From assembly GCF_002582035.1 (NCBI RefSeq), contig NZ_NUQE01000039.1, forward strand, positions 1 to 64,000: 64,000 bases of DNA, read 5' to 3'. Position numbers and translations under genes: made by a program. The notes beneath the pieces are model-generated. The model was not told the origin of the DNA, made no database searches, and worked only from the letters and a program-made list of their open reading frames with translations. This DNA comes from Bacillus pseudomycoides. Its GTDB lineage: Bacteria > Bacillota > Bacilli > Bacillales > Bacillaceae_G. Shown piece by piece: positions 6,733-16,945 of this stretch (positions within the stretch are counted from its first letter, which is position 1; each line of letters begins with the position of its first letter).

Positions 6733-7701
6733 ATGAAAAAGAAGAAGTTAGGTTCACAAGGATTAGAAGTATCGGAAATGGGATTAGGTTGTATGGGAAT
6801 GTCTGAATTTTATGGTCAGACAGATGAGATAGAGGCGACAAAAACAATTAATCGTGCTCTTGAACTTGGAGTTACAATGTTCGATACAGCGGATATTTAT
6901 GGATATGATGAAGAGGGAATGGGGACAAATGAAAAGCTAGTAGGGAAAGCGTTACAGGAATTTCGGCATGATGTGAAAATTGCAACGAAGTTTGGAGCGC
7001 TGCGAAATGCAACAAAAGCGTTAGGATACAATGGTTCACCTCAATATGTGAAGGAAGCATGTGAAGCAAGTTTAAGAAGATTAGGGACAGACTACATCGA
7101 CTTATATTATTTACATCGCGTTGATCCAAATACACCAATTGAAGAAACTGTAGGTGCGATGGCAGAGTTAGTTCAAGAAGGTAAAGTACGTTATATCGGA
7201 CTGTCTGAAGTAACAGGTGAGCAATTAAAAACAGCTCATGCAATTCATCCAATTTCAGCTGTTCAAACAGAATATTCTCTTTGGTCCCGCGATCCAGAGA
7301 AAGATATTTTACACGTTTGTCGTGAATTAGGCGTTGGATTTGTTCCGTATAGTCCACTTGGCCGCGGATTTTTAACGGGTAATTTAACAAGCCGTGATCA
7401 ATTAACACCGGATGATTGGAGATACTATAATCCACGTTTTTCAGAAGAAGCATTTGCTTCTAATATGAAAATTGTTGAAGGAATTAAACAGCTTGCGTTA
7501 GAGAAAGAATGTACGCCTGCACAATTAGCACTTGCTTGGGTCGTTACACAAGGTGAAGGAATCGTACCAATTCCAGGTACAAAGCGAGTGAAGTACTTAG
7601 AGCAAAACGTAGCGGCTCTTGAAATAACTTTTACAAAGAAAGAGTTAGCATACTTAAATACGATTGCACCTATTGGTGATACGTTTGGTAATCGATATTA
7701 A
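6733..7701 (+). CDS. Aldo/keto reductase
   Basis: This NADPH-dependent (beta/alpha)8-barrel oxidoreductase has 322 residues. The sequence shows GLGCMGMSEFYG, the catalytic Asp and Tyr in FDTADIYG, Lys in KIATKFG, His in YYLHRVD, and the cofactor-binding C-terminal motif PIPGTKR. The pattern belongs to the YhdN/AKR13-like group, whose members reduce a broad range of aldehydes and methylglyoxal. I chose ATG 6733 because GAAGGGGAAC lies just before it; an upstream in-frame ATG at 6688 has no ribosome site. Divergence from a TetR gene suggests induction by a reactive carbonyl or similar signal. The true substrate is unknown. Confidence 0.9.
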   Translation: MKKKKLGSQGLEVSEMGLGCMGMSEFYGQTDEIEATKTINRALELGVTMFDTADIYGYDEEGMGTNEKLVGKALQEFRHDVKIATKFGALRNATKALGYNGSPQYVKEACEASLRRLGTDYIDLYYLHRVDPNTPIEETVGAMAELVQEGKVRYIGLSEVTGEQLKTAHAIHPISAVQTEYSLWSRDPEKDILHVCRELGVGFVPYSPLGRGFLTGNLTSRDQLTPDDWRYYNPRFSEEAFASNMKIVEGIKQLALEKECTPAQLALAWVVTQGEGIVPIPGTKRVKYLEQNVAALEITFTKKELAYLNTIAPIGDTFGNRY

Positions 7702-7751
7702 GATTGGTAATTATATGAAAAATCAATTGAAAAGGTAAAGGATGGGATTAC

Positions 7752-8264
7752 GTGCATACAGAAAGCAATCATTTGATCAATGAATCATTTGCTAGAACGT
7801 TAGTAAAATCATTACGAGGAGAACGCGGGCATATTCCAATTAAAAATGCAATTGCAGATATTGATTGGGAACTATCAGGAAAACAAGTAGAAAACATTCC
7901 GTATTCCATCTACCAACTAGTGATGCATATGAAGTATTGGCAAGATTTCCTCTTACGTGGTTTACATGGAGAAAAATCACAACTTCCAGCGCACGTGAAG
8001 GAGAGTTGGCCAGTTGAAAATATGGCGAAAAATCAAGAAGAATGGGCGGGAATTATAAGACAATTTCTAGCTGGAATCGATACCGCTTGTACAATTGCTC
8101 AAACTACAAAACTTGATGAGCCTTTAGCGCAGTATCCAGATGTAACGCGGGCGGATACGTTACGTAATATTGCTTCGCATAATAGTTATCATTTGGGAGA
8201 AATTGTATTACTGCGTCGTTTATTTGAGGCGTGGCCTCCACCTAGTGGCGGTTATCCGATTTAA
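7752..8264 (+). CDS. DinB-superfamily protein
   Basis: A 170-residue protein starts at GTG 7752 behind AAAGGATGGG. It has the DinB metal pattern: His in QLVMHMKYWQDF and the pair in IASHNSYHLGEIVLLRR, on a predicted four-helix bundle. Its enzymatic role is unknown. It starts 50 bases after the aldo/keto reductase in the same direction with no terminator between, so the two probably share a transcript. A terminator follows. It is only distantly similar to the other DinB-like protein in this window. Confidence 0.75.
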   Translation: MHTESNHLINESFARTLVKSLRGERGHIPIKNAIADIDWELSGKQVENIPYSIYQLVMHMKYWQDFLLRGLHGEKSQLPAHVKESWPVENMAKNQEEWAGIIRQFLAGIDTACTIAQTTKLDEPLAQYPDVTRADTLRNIASHNSYHLGEIVLLRRLFEAWPPPSGGYPI

Positions 8265-8341
8265 GAAAACGGAAGAATACGACTCTTCTCACTAAGTCAT
8301 GGTGAAAGGAAATGAGTTCTTATTACTTGTTGGTGTAGAAC

Positions 8342-8392
8342 AAAAAATAACAGGCTTCTTCATAATTGAAAGAAGTCTGTTATTTTTTAATA
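8342..8392 (+). terminator. Terminator after the reductase/DinB unit
   Basis: AAAAAATAACAG.CTTCTT pairs with AAGAAG.CTGTTATTTTTT across a short loop, giving a strong stem with flanking T run. Confidence 0.75.
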
Positions 8393-8396
8393 ATTT

Positions 8397-8528
8397 TTTG
8401 CCCCGCTAGTAATCCACCATCTCAAGGTTATGCAAAAAACAAAGAAGTTAGGTGAGGGCTAAACTGTGTGTGAAAATTCAATTGATTAGATTTAATGAAC
8501 GGTGGGGATGAAGAAAGTTTCACTTTAT
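8397..8528 (-). repeat. Degenerate bcr1-like repeat overlapping a stop codon
   Basis: TTTGCCCCGC... at one end and ...AAAGTTTCACTTTAT at the other match the ends of the better copies elsewhere in this window. The middle retains AAAGAAGTTAGGTGAGGG but has decayed. Its terminal TTTAT (8524-8528) contains the TAA stop of the M24 peptidase on the minus strand. Confidence 0.65.
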
Positions 8529-9592
8529 CCTAGAACAATAAGTTCTCTATTCGCGTGTGTAATCACTTCATACCCAGTTTTCGTAATGACAATATCATCT
8601 TCAATTCTGCAGCCGCCCCAATTTGGAATATAAATACCTGGTTCTACGGTTACAACCATTCCTTCTAGCAGTGTGTCTGTACTATCTTTGGATAATCTAA
8701 GAGGTTCATGAAGTTCTAATCCAACGCCATGGCCTGTTGAATGACCGAAGTATTCACCGTAACCATGTTCAGTAATGTAATTTCTTGTAATATCATCGAT
8801 TGCTTTGGCCGATTCACCTGGGCGAATTGCTTCAGTGCCGCGTTTTAAAGCTTCAAGTACAATGTTATATATCTTTACAAATTCCTCAGAACAACTACCA
8901 ATTGCAACAGTGCGCGTTAAATCAGAACAATATCCGTTATAAAGTGCACCAAAATCTAATGTAACAATGTCACCATCTTCAATGATTTTACTTGTAGCTA
9001 CCCCGTGTGGGAGAGAAGAGCGAGTGCCAGAGGCTACGATAATGTCAAATGATGAAGAGGAAGCCCCTTGTTTTCGCATGAAAAATTCTAATTCATCTCT
9101 TACAGCCCATTCAGATGCGCCAGGTTTAAGGAAGCTTGTAATATGTTGAAAGGCATCATCTGCAATGCGAGCTGCAATTTTAATCATTTCGATTTCGGAC
9201 TCTTCCTTTACGGTACGAATCGTCTCTATTACTTCATTTACATGAACAAGTTCGATATTTATATAATTTTGTAACGCTGTGTATTGTTTCAGCGTCATAT
9301 TATTTTCTTCTATACCTAGTTTTTTTATTTGTAATCTGTCTACTTGAGTTGCAATTTCTTGTTCTATGTTTCCTTTATGCATAACGATTTCTGCTTCGTG
9401 TACTTGTGCTTTCGCTTGATCCGTATAACGGAAATCTGTAATAAATACGGCATTTGTAGGAGAGATTAAGACAACTCCAGCAGTACCTGTAAATCCAGTT
9501 GCATATCGGCGGTTTTCTTTTTTGGTAATGAGTAATCCGTCTATTCCATATTGATGTAGCTGTTCTTGTATTTTCTGTATTCTTGAAACCAT
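8525..9592 (-). CDS. M24-family Xaa-Pro peptidase
   Basis: The protein has 355 residues. The N-terminal creatinase-like domain (about 1-130) precedes a pita-bread metallopeptidase domain. Metal ligands are visible: Asp in TLDFGALYNGYCSDLTRT, His in GHSTGHGVGLELHE, Glu in TVEPGIYIP and Glu in CRIEDDIVIT. It would release N-terminal residues before proline or split Xaa-Pro dipeptides in the cytoplasm, using two Mn or similar ions. GGGAGG precedes the start. Length and pattern resemble B. subtilis YqhT; whether it is an aminopeptidase or a dipeptidase cannot be decided. The stop codon lies in the end of a bcr-like repeat. Confidence 0.88.
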   Translation of the reverse strand: MVSRIQKIQEQLHQYGIDGLLITKKENRRYATGFTGTAGVVLISPTNAVFITDFRYTDQAKAQVHEAEIVMHKGNIEQEIATQVDRLQIKKLGIEENNMTLKQYTALQNYINIELVHVNEVIETIRTVKEESEIEMIKIAARIADDAFQHITSFLKPGASEWAVRDELEFFMRKQGASSSSFDIIVASGTRSSLPHGVATSKIIEDGDIVTLDFGALYNGYCSDLTRTVAIGSCSEEFVKIYNIVLEALKRGTEAIRPGESAKAIDDITRNYITEHGYGEYFGHSTGHGVGLELHEPLRLSKDSTDTLLEGMVVTVEPGIYIPNWGGCRIEDDIVITKTGYEVITHANRELIVLG

Positions 9593-9722
9593 TTTAATTC
9601 CTCCCTTTCATCTCCTTATATAAAGCAAAAATAGTGCCAATTTTTTTTATAAGAGAGAAAACCTTTTATTCAGCATGAGTAGGGAGTAAAGCTCTGCGAA
9701 GAAAAGCGTTTTTTTATATCTG

Positions 9723-9773
9723 TGTCAAATAATATAGACATACAAGTCGATTGTGTGTCTATATTATTTGACA
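9723..9773. repeat. Perfect 18-bp inverted repeat, 15-base loop
   Basis: TGTCAAATAATATAGACA (9723-9740) has an exact reverse complement at 9756-9773. There is no T run after either arm, and the rqcH terminator is separate, so this looks more like an operator or a remnant of a mobile element than a terminator. Confidence 0.7.
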
Positions 9774-9797
9774 TCAAAAATGATTGTGTAAAAAATG

Positions 9798-9843
9798 AAA
9801 GACAAAGAGATGATTACGATATTGTAATCATCTCTTTGTCTTT
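9798..9843 (-). terminator. rqcH terminator
   Basis: A perfect 20-bp stem (9798-9817 with 9824-9843) with a 6-base loop overlaps the rqcH stop codon. On the minus strand it is followed by a T-rich tract. Confidence 0.85.
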
Positions 9844-11560
9844 AAGCTTTCAATTTCATAACAGTATCCGCATCCGGTGTTACATACAGCGTTTGCTGGT
9901 TATCGTACGTAACAAATCCAAGCTTCGCTCCGCTCGGCTTTTTCACATGACGAATTTTTGTATAATCAACAGGAACTGAGCTTGATTCTTTTGCCTTACT
10001 AAAGTAAGCAGCCAGCTTTGCCGCTTCAACTACTGTTTCATCGCTTGGCTCTAATGAACGGATGACAACGTGCGAGCCTGGAATGTCTTTTGTGTGAAGC
10101 CAAATTTCATCACGGCGTGCAAGTTTATTTGTTAAATAGTCGTTTTGTTTGTTATTTTTTCCGACTAAAATCTCTGTTCCGTCACTTGCAATATATTTGT
10201 CTAATATCGGTTTTGTTGGTTTCTTCTTTACATTTTTCGCCTTGCGATTCCGCATATATCCTTCTTCAGCTAGCTCTTCACGAATTTCTTCAATATCTTT
10301 AGAAGATGCTGCTTCCATTTGTTGTAGTAAGCTATCAAAGTAAAGGATTTCTTCGTTTGTTTTTTCAATTTGTTCTTCAACGATTGCGACAGAATTTTTT
10401 GCTTTTTGATATTTTTGGAAATAACGTTGTGCATTTTCTGATGGTGTGCGCAGTGGATCTAAAGTAATTTTTACAGTGCCGCTATTTTCATCATAGTAAT
10501 TGATAACTTCAATTTCTTTGTCACCTTTTTTCATCGCATACATATTGGCGGTAAGCAGTTCACCAAATAGTTGATATTTATCTGCTTTGCCCGCGTCTTC
10601 TAAAGTTTTTTGCAATTTAATTAATTTTTTTTCGTTTTTTGCTTTTTCGTTTTGCATAAAACGTTCTAAATCATGGGCCTGTTGTTTCACTCGGTCGCGT
10701 TCTGCTTTACCGAAGAAGAAACGATCTAGTAATTCGCTTACAGATGAGAATGCTTTCTCTTCACCTTTTAAGTGTGAAAGTGGGAATAAATAAAAGAATT
10801 CTTTCCCATTAGCAACCATCATCGAAGGCGTATACTGATGTTGTAGCAACGGTTTTTGTAATGTAAAAAATGCTTCGGATAATGTATGTTCATTCACCAT
10901 GCCAGCCTTTGTAACTACTTCTTTTGCAAATAATGGAGAGATCCCTGTAAAAGCTCCTACGAGTTGTTTATCCATATTTCCTGCTAAAAAGTCAAGCGGT
11001 CGAATAAATTCTTCTTGCGTTTTAATTTGCAATGGATTGATTTTCTGTTGCGTTGGCGGTGCAATATATTCAGCCCCGGCATATACAGTGCGGTGCCGGT
11101 TTACCGCTAAAGAAACGTGTTTTAAGCTATCCAAAATTATATTTGTTTTTGAGTCTACTAAAATGATATTGCTATGGCGCCCCATGATTTCAATGATTAA
11201 TGTTCTTAATGATTCATCACCAATTTCATTGCGGCTGCGAATTGTAATTTGAATGATTCGCTCCAAATCAATTTGTTCAATCTTCTCAATAAATCCACCT
11301 TCTAAGTGCTTACGAAGAAGCATGCAAAACATTGGCGGTAATGCAGGAGAATCGTAATTTTGTGTTGTAAGATGCACGCGCGCGTACGTTGGGTGTGCGG
11401 AAAGAAGTAGTTTTTGATTTTTTCCGTTTGCCCGAATATGTAACAAAATTTCATATTTGGATGGTTGATATATTTTTGAAATTCTTCCTGTTTGAAGAGA
11501 ATTTGCAATTTCATGTGTGATTGCTCTTGTAAATAATCCATCGAATGCCACGTTGAACAC
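9842..11560 (-). CDS. rqcH: RqcH / FbpA, NFACT ribosome-quality-control protein
   Basis: The product is 572 residues and has the NFACT layout: an N-terminal NFACT-N/HhH region (about 1-290; [25 protein letters not shown]), a coiled-coil middle (about 300-440, rich in E/K), and a C-terminal NFACT-R domain (about 450-560; [36 protein letters not shown]). RqcH binds stalled 50S subunits carrying peptidyl-tRNA and recruits Ala-tRNA so that C-terminal alanine tails mark the nascent chain for degradation. It was earlier annotated as fibronectin-binding. It is divergent from yloB, as in B. subtilis. Confidence 0.93.
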   Translation of the reverse strand: MFNVAFDGLFTRAITHEIANSLQTGRISKIYQPSKYEILLHIRANGKNQKLLLSAHPTYARVHLTTQNYDSPALPPMFCMLLRKHLEGGFIEKIEQIDLERIIQITIRSRNEIGDESLRTLIIEIMGRHSNIILVDSKTNIILDSLKHVSLAVNRHRTVYAGAEYIAPPTQQKINPLQIKTQEEFIRPLDFLAGNMDKQLVGAFTGISPLFAKEVVTKAGMVNEHTLSEAFFTLQKPLLQHQYTPSMMVANGKEFFYLFPLSHLKGEEKAFSSVSELLDRFFFGKAERDRVKQQAHDLERFMQNEKAKNEKKLIKLQKTLEDAGKADKYQLFGELLTANMYAMKKGDKEIEVINYYDENSGTVKITLDPLRTPSENAQRYFQKYQKAKNSVAIVEEQIEKTNEEILYFDSLLQQMEAASSKDIEEIREELAEEGYMRNRKAKNVKKKPTKPILDKYIASDGTEILVGKNNKQNDYLTNKLARRDEIWLHTKDIPGSHVVIRSLEPSDETVVEAAKLAAYFSKAKESSSVPVDYTKIRHVKKPSGAKLGFVTYDNQQTLYVTPDADTVMKLKA

Positions 11561-11655
11561 TCCTTTCTCACTAAAAGTTAATTATAGCATTTTTTCGGAC
11601 GAGGCTGAATAAGCTTTCATTAGAGAATGTCTGCAATCAGGAGGTAGGTGGCGAG

Positions 11656-14376
11656 ATGAATTGGTATGAACTGCGTGCACATGAAGTAGAAGAGCGAACG
11701 AATACAAATGTAAAAACAGGATTGACGGAGCAAGAGGTGGAAATTCGGCTGAAAAAACTAGGCCCAAATGAACTACAAGAAGCAAAACGGCCTTCTGCAC
11801 TTGTTGTGTTCTTGGCGCAATTTAAAGATTTTATGGTACTTGTTTTATTTGGAGCAACGATTATTTCTGCTTTTTTAGGAGAATATGTTGATGCAATTGC
11901 GATTGTGGCAATTGTCGTTATCAATGGCATTCTCGGCTTTTTTCAAGAGAGAAAAGCCGAAAAATCACTGGAAGCATTAAAAGAGCTTGCCGCCCCGCAA
12001 GTAACTGTACTTCGAAATGGAAAGTGGATGAAAATTCCCTCGAAAGGCCTTGTGCTTGGAGATATTATTAAATTTTCAAGCGGGGATCGTATCGGTGCGG
12101 ATATACGACTCATTGAAGCTTCAAGTCTATATATTGAAGAGTCAGCATTAACTGGAGAATCAGTGCCAGTCCAAAAGAAAATTGATGCTTTGCATGGTGC
12201 GGATGTTTCAATTGGTGATCAAACAAATATGGCATTCATGGGAACGATGATTACTAGAGGATCCGGTATTGGAGTTGTTATTGGAACAGGAATGAATACA
12301 GCAATGGGACAAATTGCAAATATGCTGCAAAATGCGGAGCAAAATGAAACACCGCTACAGAGAAGACTTGAGCAGCTCGGAAAAATTTTAATTATCGTCG
12401 CATTAATTTTAACGGCACTTGTTGTATTAGTCGGTGTTTATCAAGGTAATGAAATGTACCATATGTTTTTAGCTGGTGTTTCGCTTGCTGTTGCAGCGAT
12501 TCCTGAAGGATTGCCTGCGATTGTGACAGTAGCACTTTCGCTTGGCGTTCAGCGTATGATTAAGAAAAAGGCAATTGTAAGAAAGCTTCCAGCGGTTGAA
12601 ACATTGGGATGTGCATCTGTCATTTGTTCAGACAAAACAGGGACAATGACGCAAAATAAAATGATGGTTACGCATGTATGGTCGAGTGGTGAAACGTGGA
12701 ACATAACAGGGCAGGGTTATGAACCAAAAGGTGAATTTATAAAAGACGAAAAGAAAATAAATCCAACAGCGGCCCGTTCTTTATACCAACTCCTCACATT
12801 CGGATGCTTATGTAACAACGCAAATATTGTGAAAAAGAAAAAAGCGTATGTATTAGACGGTGATCCAACAGAAGGTGCACTCGTTGCAGCAGCGATGAAG
12901 GCTGGTATTTCAAGAGAAGGAATAAAGGGTCAATTTGAGGTCATTCACGAGTTTCCGTTTGATTCAACGCGGAAAATGATGAGTGTAATTGTTCGTGACA
13001 AGGCAGGGAAAAAATTTGTAATAACAAAGGGAGCGCCTGATGTTTTATTACAAATGAGTCAAACCATTTTATGGGGAAATAAACAGCAGCCATTAACAGA
13101 ATTGTATCGAAATGAAATACAAACGGCGATTCATCATTTAGGAAGTCAAGCACTTCGTACAATTGCAATTGCTTTTAAACCATTAAAAACAACAGATCAA
13201 TTGCAAAGTGACCGAGAAGCAGAACAAGATTTAATGTTTATTGGATTGCAAGGAATGATTGATCCGCCAAGACCGGAAGTGAAGCAAGCGGTGCAAGAGT
13301 GTAAAGATGCAGGTATCAAAACAATGATGATTACAGGAGACCATAAAGTAACAGCGATGGCAATCGCTGAGCAGCTTGGGATTTTACCACCTGGCGGCCG
13401 CGTTGTGGAAGGAATTGAACTTGCAAACATGTCGGTTGAAGAATTGGAAAATATTGTAGATGAAACATATGTCTTTGCACGTGTTTCTCCGGAGCATAAA
13501 TTGAAAATTGTGAAGGCGCTGCAAAATAAAGATCATATTGTGGCGATGACCGGTGATGGTGTGAACGATGCGCCTGCTATAAAAGCAGCTGATATTGGTG
13601 TGGCAATGGGGATTACTGGGACAGATGTTGCAAAAGAGGCATCATCTCTTGTGTTATTAGACGATAACTTCGCTACTATAAAAGCAGCAATTAAAGAGGG
13701 GAGAAATATTTACGAAAACATTCGGAAGTTTATTCGTTATTTATTAGCATCCAATGTTGGAGAAATTTTAGTTATGTTATTTGCGATGATACTAGCATTA
13801 CCATTGCCGCTCGTACCAATCCAAATATTATGGGTAAATTTAGTAACAGATGGTTTACCGGCAATGGCACTTGGGCTTGATGCACCAGAAGGTGATGTTA
13901 TGCGTAGGAAACCGCGTCATCCAAAAGAAGGAGTATTTGCGAGAGGACTTGCATGGAAAATTGTTAGCCGTGGTTTTTTAATCGGTGCTATGACACTCTT
14001 AGCATTCATTATTGCACACAATCAAAATCCAAATGAATTAAAGTATGCGCAAACCGTTGCTTTTGCAACACTTGTTTTAGCTCAGCTTATCCATGTGTTT
14101 GATTGCCGCAGTGAGCATTCTGTGTTTCACCGTAATCCATTTGGAAATATATATTTAGTGGGAGCGGTGCTTATTTCGATTTTACTAATGTTAGTCGTGA
14201 TTTATTATCCACCATTGCAACCGATTTTTAGTACGATGCCAATTCAAGCGAGAGATTGGCTTTTGATTGTTGGTCTATCTTCTATTCCAACATTCTTACT
14301 AGTGGGATCTTTACTAACCGGGAAACCTGAAAAGAAGAAGGCGATTGTATATAAAAGAGGTGTAAACTTGAAATAG
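11656..14376 (+). CDS. yloB: P-type Ca2+-transporting ATPase
   Basis: This 906-residue P2-type ATPase has the full domain set: a cation-ATPase N-terminal domain, the actuator TGES loop (ALTGESVPV), the PEGLP membrane motif (AAIPEGLPA), the phosphorylation site CSDKTGTMT with Asp326, the KGAP nucleotide motif, TGDHKVTA and the hinge GDGVNDAPA. About ten membrane helices include the C-terminal pairs after residue 690. It closely resembles the SERCA/PMR1-like calcium pump YloB, which in B. subtilis is linked to Ca2+ handling in spores. AGGAGGTAGGTGG lies before the ATG. The gene is divergent from rqcH. Confidence 0.92.
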   Translation: MNWYELRAHEVEERTNTNVKTGLTEQEVEIRLKKLGPNELQEAKRPSALVVFLAQFKDFMVLVLFGATIISAFLGEYVDAIAIVAIVVINGILGFFQERKAEKSLEALKELAAPQVTVLRNGKWMKIPSKGLVLGDIIKFSSGDRIGADIRLIEASSLYIEESALTGESVPVQKKIDALHGADVSIGDQTNMAFMGTMITRGSGIGVVIGTGMNTAMGQIANMLQNAEQNETPLQRRLEQLGKILIIVALILTALVVLVGVYQGNEMYHMFLAGVSLAVAAIPEGLPAIVTVALSLGVQRMIKKKAIVRKLPAVETLGCASVICSDKTGTMTQNKMMVTHVWSSGETWNITGQGYEPKGEFIKDEKKINPTAARSLYQLLTFGCLCNNANIVKKKKAYVLDGDPTEGALVAAAMKAGISREGIKGQFEVIHEFPFDSTRKMMSVIVRDKAGKKFVITKGAPDVLLQMSQTILWGNKQQPLTELYRNEIQTAIHHLGSQALRTIAIAFKPLKTTDQLQSDREAEQDLMFIGLQGMIDPPRPEVKQAVQECKDAGIKTMMITGDHKVTAMAIAEQLGILPPGGRVVEGIELANMSVEELENIVDETYVFARVSPEHKLKIVKALQNKDHIVAMTGDGVNDAPAIKAADIGVAMGITGTDVAKEASSLVLLDDNFATIKAAIKEGRNIYENIRKFIRYLLASNVGEILVMLFAMILALPLPLVPIQILWVNLVTDGLPAMALGLDAPEGDVMRRKPRHPKEGVFARGLAWKIVSRGFLIGAMTLLAFIIAHNQNPNELKYAQTVAFATLVLAQLIHVFDCRSEHSVFHRNPFGNIYLVGAVLISILLMLVVIYYPPLQPIFSTMPIQARDWLLIVGLSSIPTFLLVGSLLTGKPEKKKAIVYKRGVNLK

Positions 14377-14397
14377 TAAATGGGGTAAAAGTATGAT
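14368..14397 (+). promoter_or_regulatory. Candidate promoter before yloC
   Basis: TTGAAA (14368-14373), an 18-base spacer and TATGAT (14392-14397) make a reasonable sigma-A promoter that overlaps the yloB stop codon. Transcription would meet the following hairpin almost at once, so it would act as an attenuated start or be fortuitous. Confidence 0.35.
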
Positions 14398-14405
14398 ATA
14401 ATTTC

Positions 14406-14440
14406 AAAAGGTAGTAGAGTAGAGTCTCTATTACCTTTTT
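14406..14440 (+). terminator. Terminator between yloB and yloC
   Basis: AAAAGGTAGTAGAG pairs with CTCTATTACCTTTTT across a short loop, ending in a T run. Confidence 0.7.
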
Positions 14441-14473
14441 CATTGAGTAAGATCATGGCTTGGATGTGATAAA

Positions 14474-15349
14474 ATGATTTCGAGTATGACAGGGTTTGGG
14501 CGCGCAAAAGTAGAAAGTGATGCGTTTCAAATTACAGTAGAAATGAAGTCGGTCAATCATCGCTTTTTAGAGATGAATATTCGTCTTCCGAAACAAATGA
14601 TGGTGTTCGAGGATAAAATCCGTAAATTAATTGCAGAACAAGTTGGCCGCGGACGTATTGAAGTATCGATTATTGTTGAAGGGGAAGGGCTCGTTGAACG
14701 GAAATTACGCGTGGACTGGTCCCTTTTAGAGCAATATAAGCTCATTATGGAAGAAGCGAAGGGGAAATTTCAATTACAGGATTCGATTACATTACAGCAG
14801 CTTATTGCTATGCCGGAAGTGACAGCAATTGAAGAAGTTGAAAATGTAAATGAAACGTTTGAACATAGTTTGTATGAAGCGGTTCGCCGCGCAGCTGGTA
14901 TGTTAAAAACGATGCGTGATGGTGAAGGAGAACGATTGTATAAAGATTTGGAGCATCGTTTGCAAGAAATTCACACATGCGTGCATGCCATTGTTCCCTA
15001 TGCACCTTTAGTTATTCAAAAATATCGGGAGCGTTTGGAGAGCCGTTTGAAAGAATTACATAATCAAGAATTAGAGGAACAACGATTACTTACAGAAATA
15101 GCGGTGTTTGCAGACCGCTGTGATATTCATGAAGAGCTAGTTCGTTTGCAAAGTCATTTGGAACAATTTCAAGAGGCGCTGCAAAGTACAGAACCGGTTG
15201 GAAGAAAAATGGATTTCATTGTACAAGAGATGCATCGTGAAATAAATACAATTGGTTCGAAAGCAAATGACTTAACAATTTCAAAATATGTTGTTGAAAT
15301 GAAAAATAATCTTGAAAAAATTCGTGAACAAGTACAAAATATTGAGTAG
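14474..15349 (+). CDS. yloC: YicC-family endoribonuclease YloC
   Basis: The 291-residue protein starts MISSMTGFGRAK, the hallmark of the YicC family. A conserved centre (VNHRFLEMNIRLPK) and a C-terminal DUF1732 domain (DIHEELVRLQSH, NTIGSKANDLTISKYVVEMKN) complete the usual two-domain form. YicC proteins form hexamers that cut RNA and take part in small-RNA turnover; the B. subtilis member is less well studied. The start is preceded by a weak GGATGTGAT. It heads the remA-gmk-rpoZ-coaBC-priA group, as in other Bacillus. Confidence 0.9.
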   Translation: MISSMTGFGRAKVESDAFQITVEMKSVNHRFLEMNIRLPKQMMVFEDKIRKLIAEQVGRGRIEVSIIVEGEGLVERKLRVDWSLLEQYKLIMEEAKGKFQLQDSITLQQLIAMPEVTAIEEVENVNETFEHSLYEAVRRAAGMLKTMRDGEGERLYKDLEHRLQEIHTCVHAIVPYAPLVIQKYRERLESRLKELHNQELEEQRLLTEIAVFADRCDIHEELVRLQSHLEQFQEALQSTEPVGRKMDFIVQEMHREINTIGSKANDLTISKYVVEMKNNLEKIREQVQNIE

Positions 15350-15415
15350 CTGTCAATTGTATACGAAGTTATACGAGAGGGAGAAATCGGATAGACTTAC
15401 TAGGAGGCGCAAACT

Positions 15416-16310
<895 letters not shown>

Positions 16311-16311
16311 T

Positions 16312-16524
16312 ATGTTAAACCCATCTATTGATGCATTGTTACAAAAAATTGATTCTAAATATACGCTAGTAACAGTAGCTGCAAAGCGTGCTCGTGAAAT
16401 GCAAGAGCATGACGATTGTGGTGTTGAACAACCAGTATCTCATAAGTGTGTAGGAAAGGCATTAGAAGAAATTAATGCACAATTATTAAACTACGAACCA
16501 AGTGAAGATAATAACCAAAAATAA
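16312..16524 (+). CDS. rpoZ: RNA polymerase omega subunit
   Basis: The 70-residue product begins [20 protein letters not shown] and contains AAKRAREM and [10 protein letters not shown], the conserved elements by which omega clamps the beta-prime subunit. The acidic tail (PSEDNNQK) is typical of Bacillus. It starts two bases after the gmk stop with GGAGGAAATG as ribosome site, so the two are co-translated. A terminator follows. Confidence 0.93.
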   Translation: MLNPSIDALLQKIDSKYTLVTVAAKRAREMQEHDDCGVEQPVSHKCVGKALEEINAQLLNYEPSEDNNQK

Positions 16525-16578
16525 AGCTTTCTTTTCGACAAATAGAGGCATAGATACTATACTTTTCTATGTAACAGT

Positions 16579-16612
16579 AACAACCTATTTACAAGTAGGT
16601 TGTTATTTTTTT
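16579..16612 (+). terminator. rpoZ terminator
   Basis: AACAACCTA pairs with TAGGTTGTT around a short loop, followed by seven to eight T. Confidence 0.8.
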
Positions 16613-16621
16613 ACGATATAG

Positions 16622-16775
16622 ATAAAGTGAAACTTTAATCAGTGGGGGGCTTCATCCCCCACTGATTATTAGTTGAACCAATCGGGCTTTTACGGGCAGT
16701 TATCCCCCACCTATCTTCTTTGCTTCTCTCTCAATCTTGGGGTGGGGGGCTTACTGCCCGTTAATGCGGGACAAA
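16622..16775 (-). repeat. bcr1-like repeat, copy A
   Basis: A 154-bp unit begins ATAAAGTGAAACTTTAATCAGTG and ends GTTAATGCGGGACAAA. Internal stems (AGTGGGGG/CCCCCACT, ACGGGCAGTTATCCCCCACC against GGTGGGGGGCTTACTGCCCGT) would fold into a long hairpin as RNA. Its ends match those of the other copies in this window, except that the distal ATAAA has become ACAAA. It is given on the minus strand so that all copies start with TTTAT. Confidence 0.8.
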
Positions 16776-16945
16776 GAGAGAAAGCCAGTGCAGGTTCTTC
16801 TACATAGCAGCAATCTATATGTAGAAAAATCAAAATGGATTTATATAGGATGGAGAATAACGACAGCTTGTATTATATGTTGTGATGATGAGTGATTTGA
16901 AGTTCAAATAGGACTAAGTTTCATAAAAGAAAGAGGACGAGACCT
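16776..16945. other. Intergenic sequence before coaBC
   Basis: Apart from a weak hairpin (TTCTACATAG...CTATATGTAGAAA, about 16798-16828) and the coaBC ribosome site AGAGGACGAG I see no clear element here. No convincing promoter is visible. Confidence 0.4.

Noticed and set aside
6872-7453. A 193-codon minus-strand frame inside the aldo/keto reductase
   Set aside because: It is the antisense shadow of a well-conserved reductase; the Leu/His-rich product has no recognisable domain.
10090-11252. Several plus-strand frames of 64-117 codons inside rqcH
   Set aside because: They are antisense to a complete rqcH frame and have no ribosome sites.
16622-16775. The repeat after rpoZ as a structured regulatory RNA of coaBC
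   Set aside because: The same sequence recurs beside unrelated genes with TTTAT-type ends, so it is a dispersed repeat.
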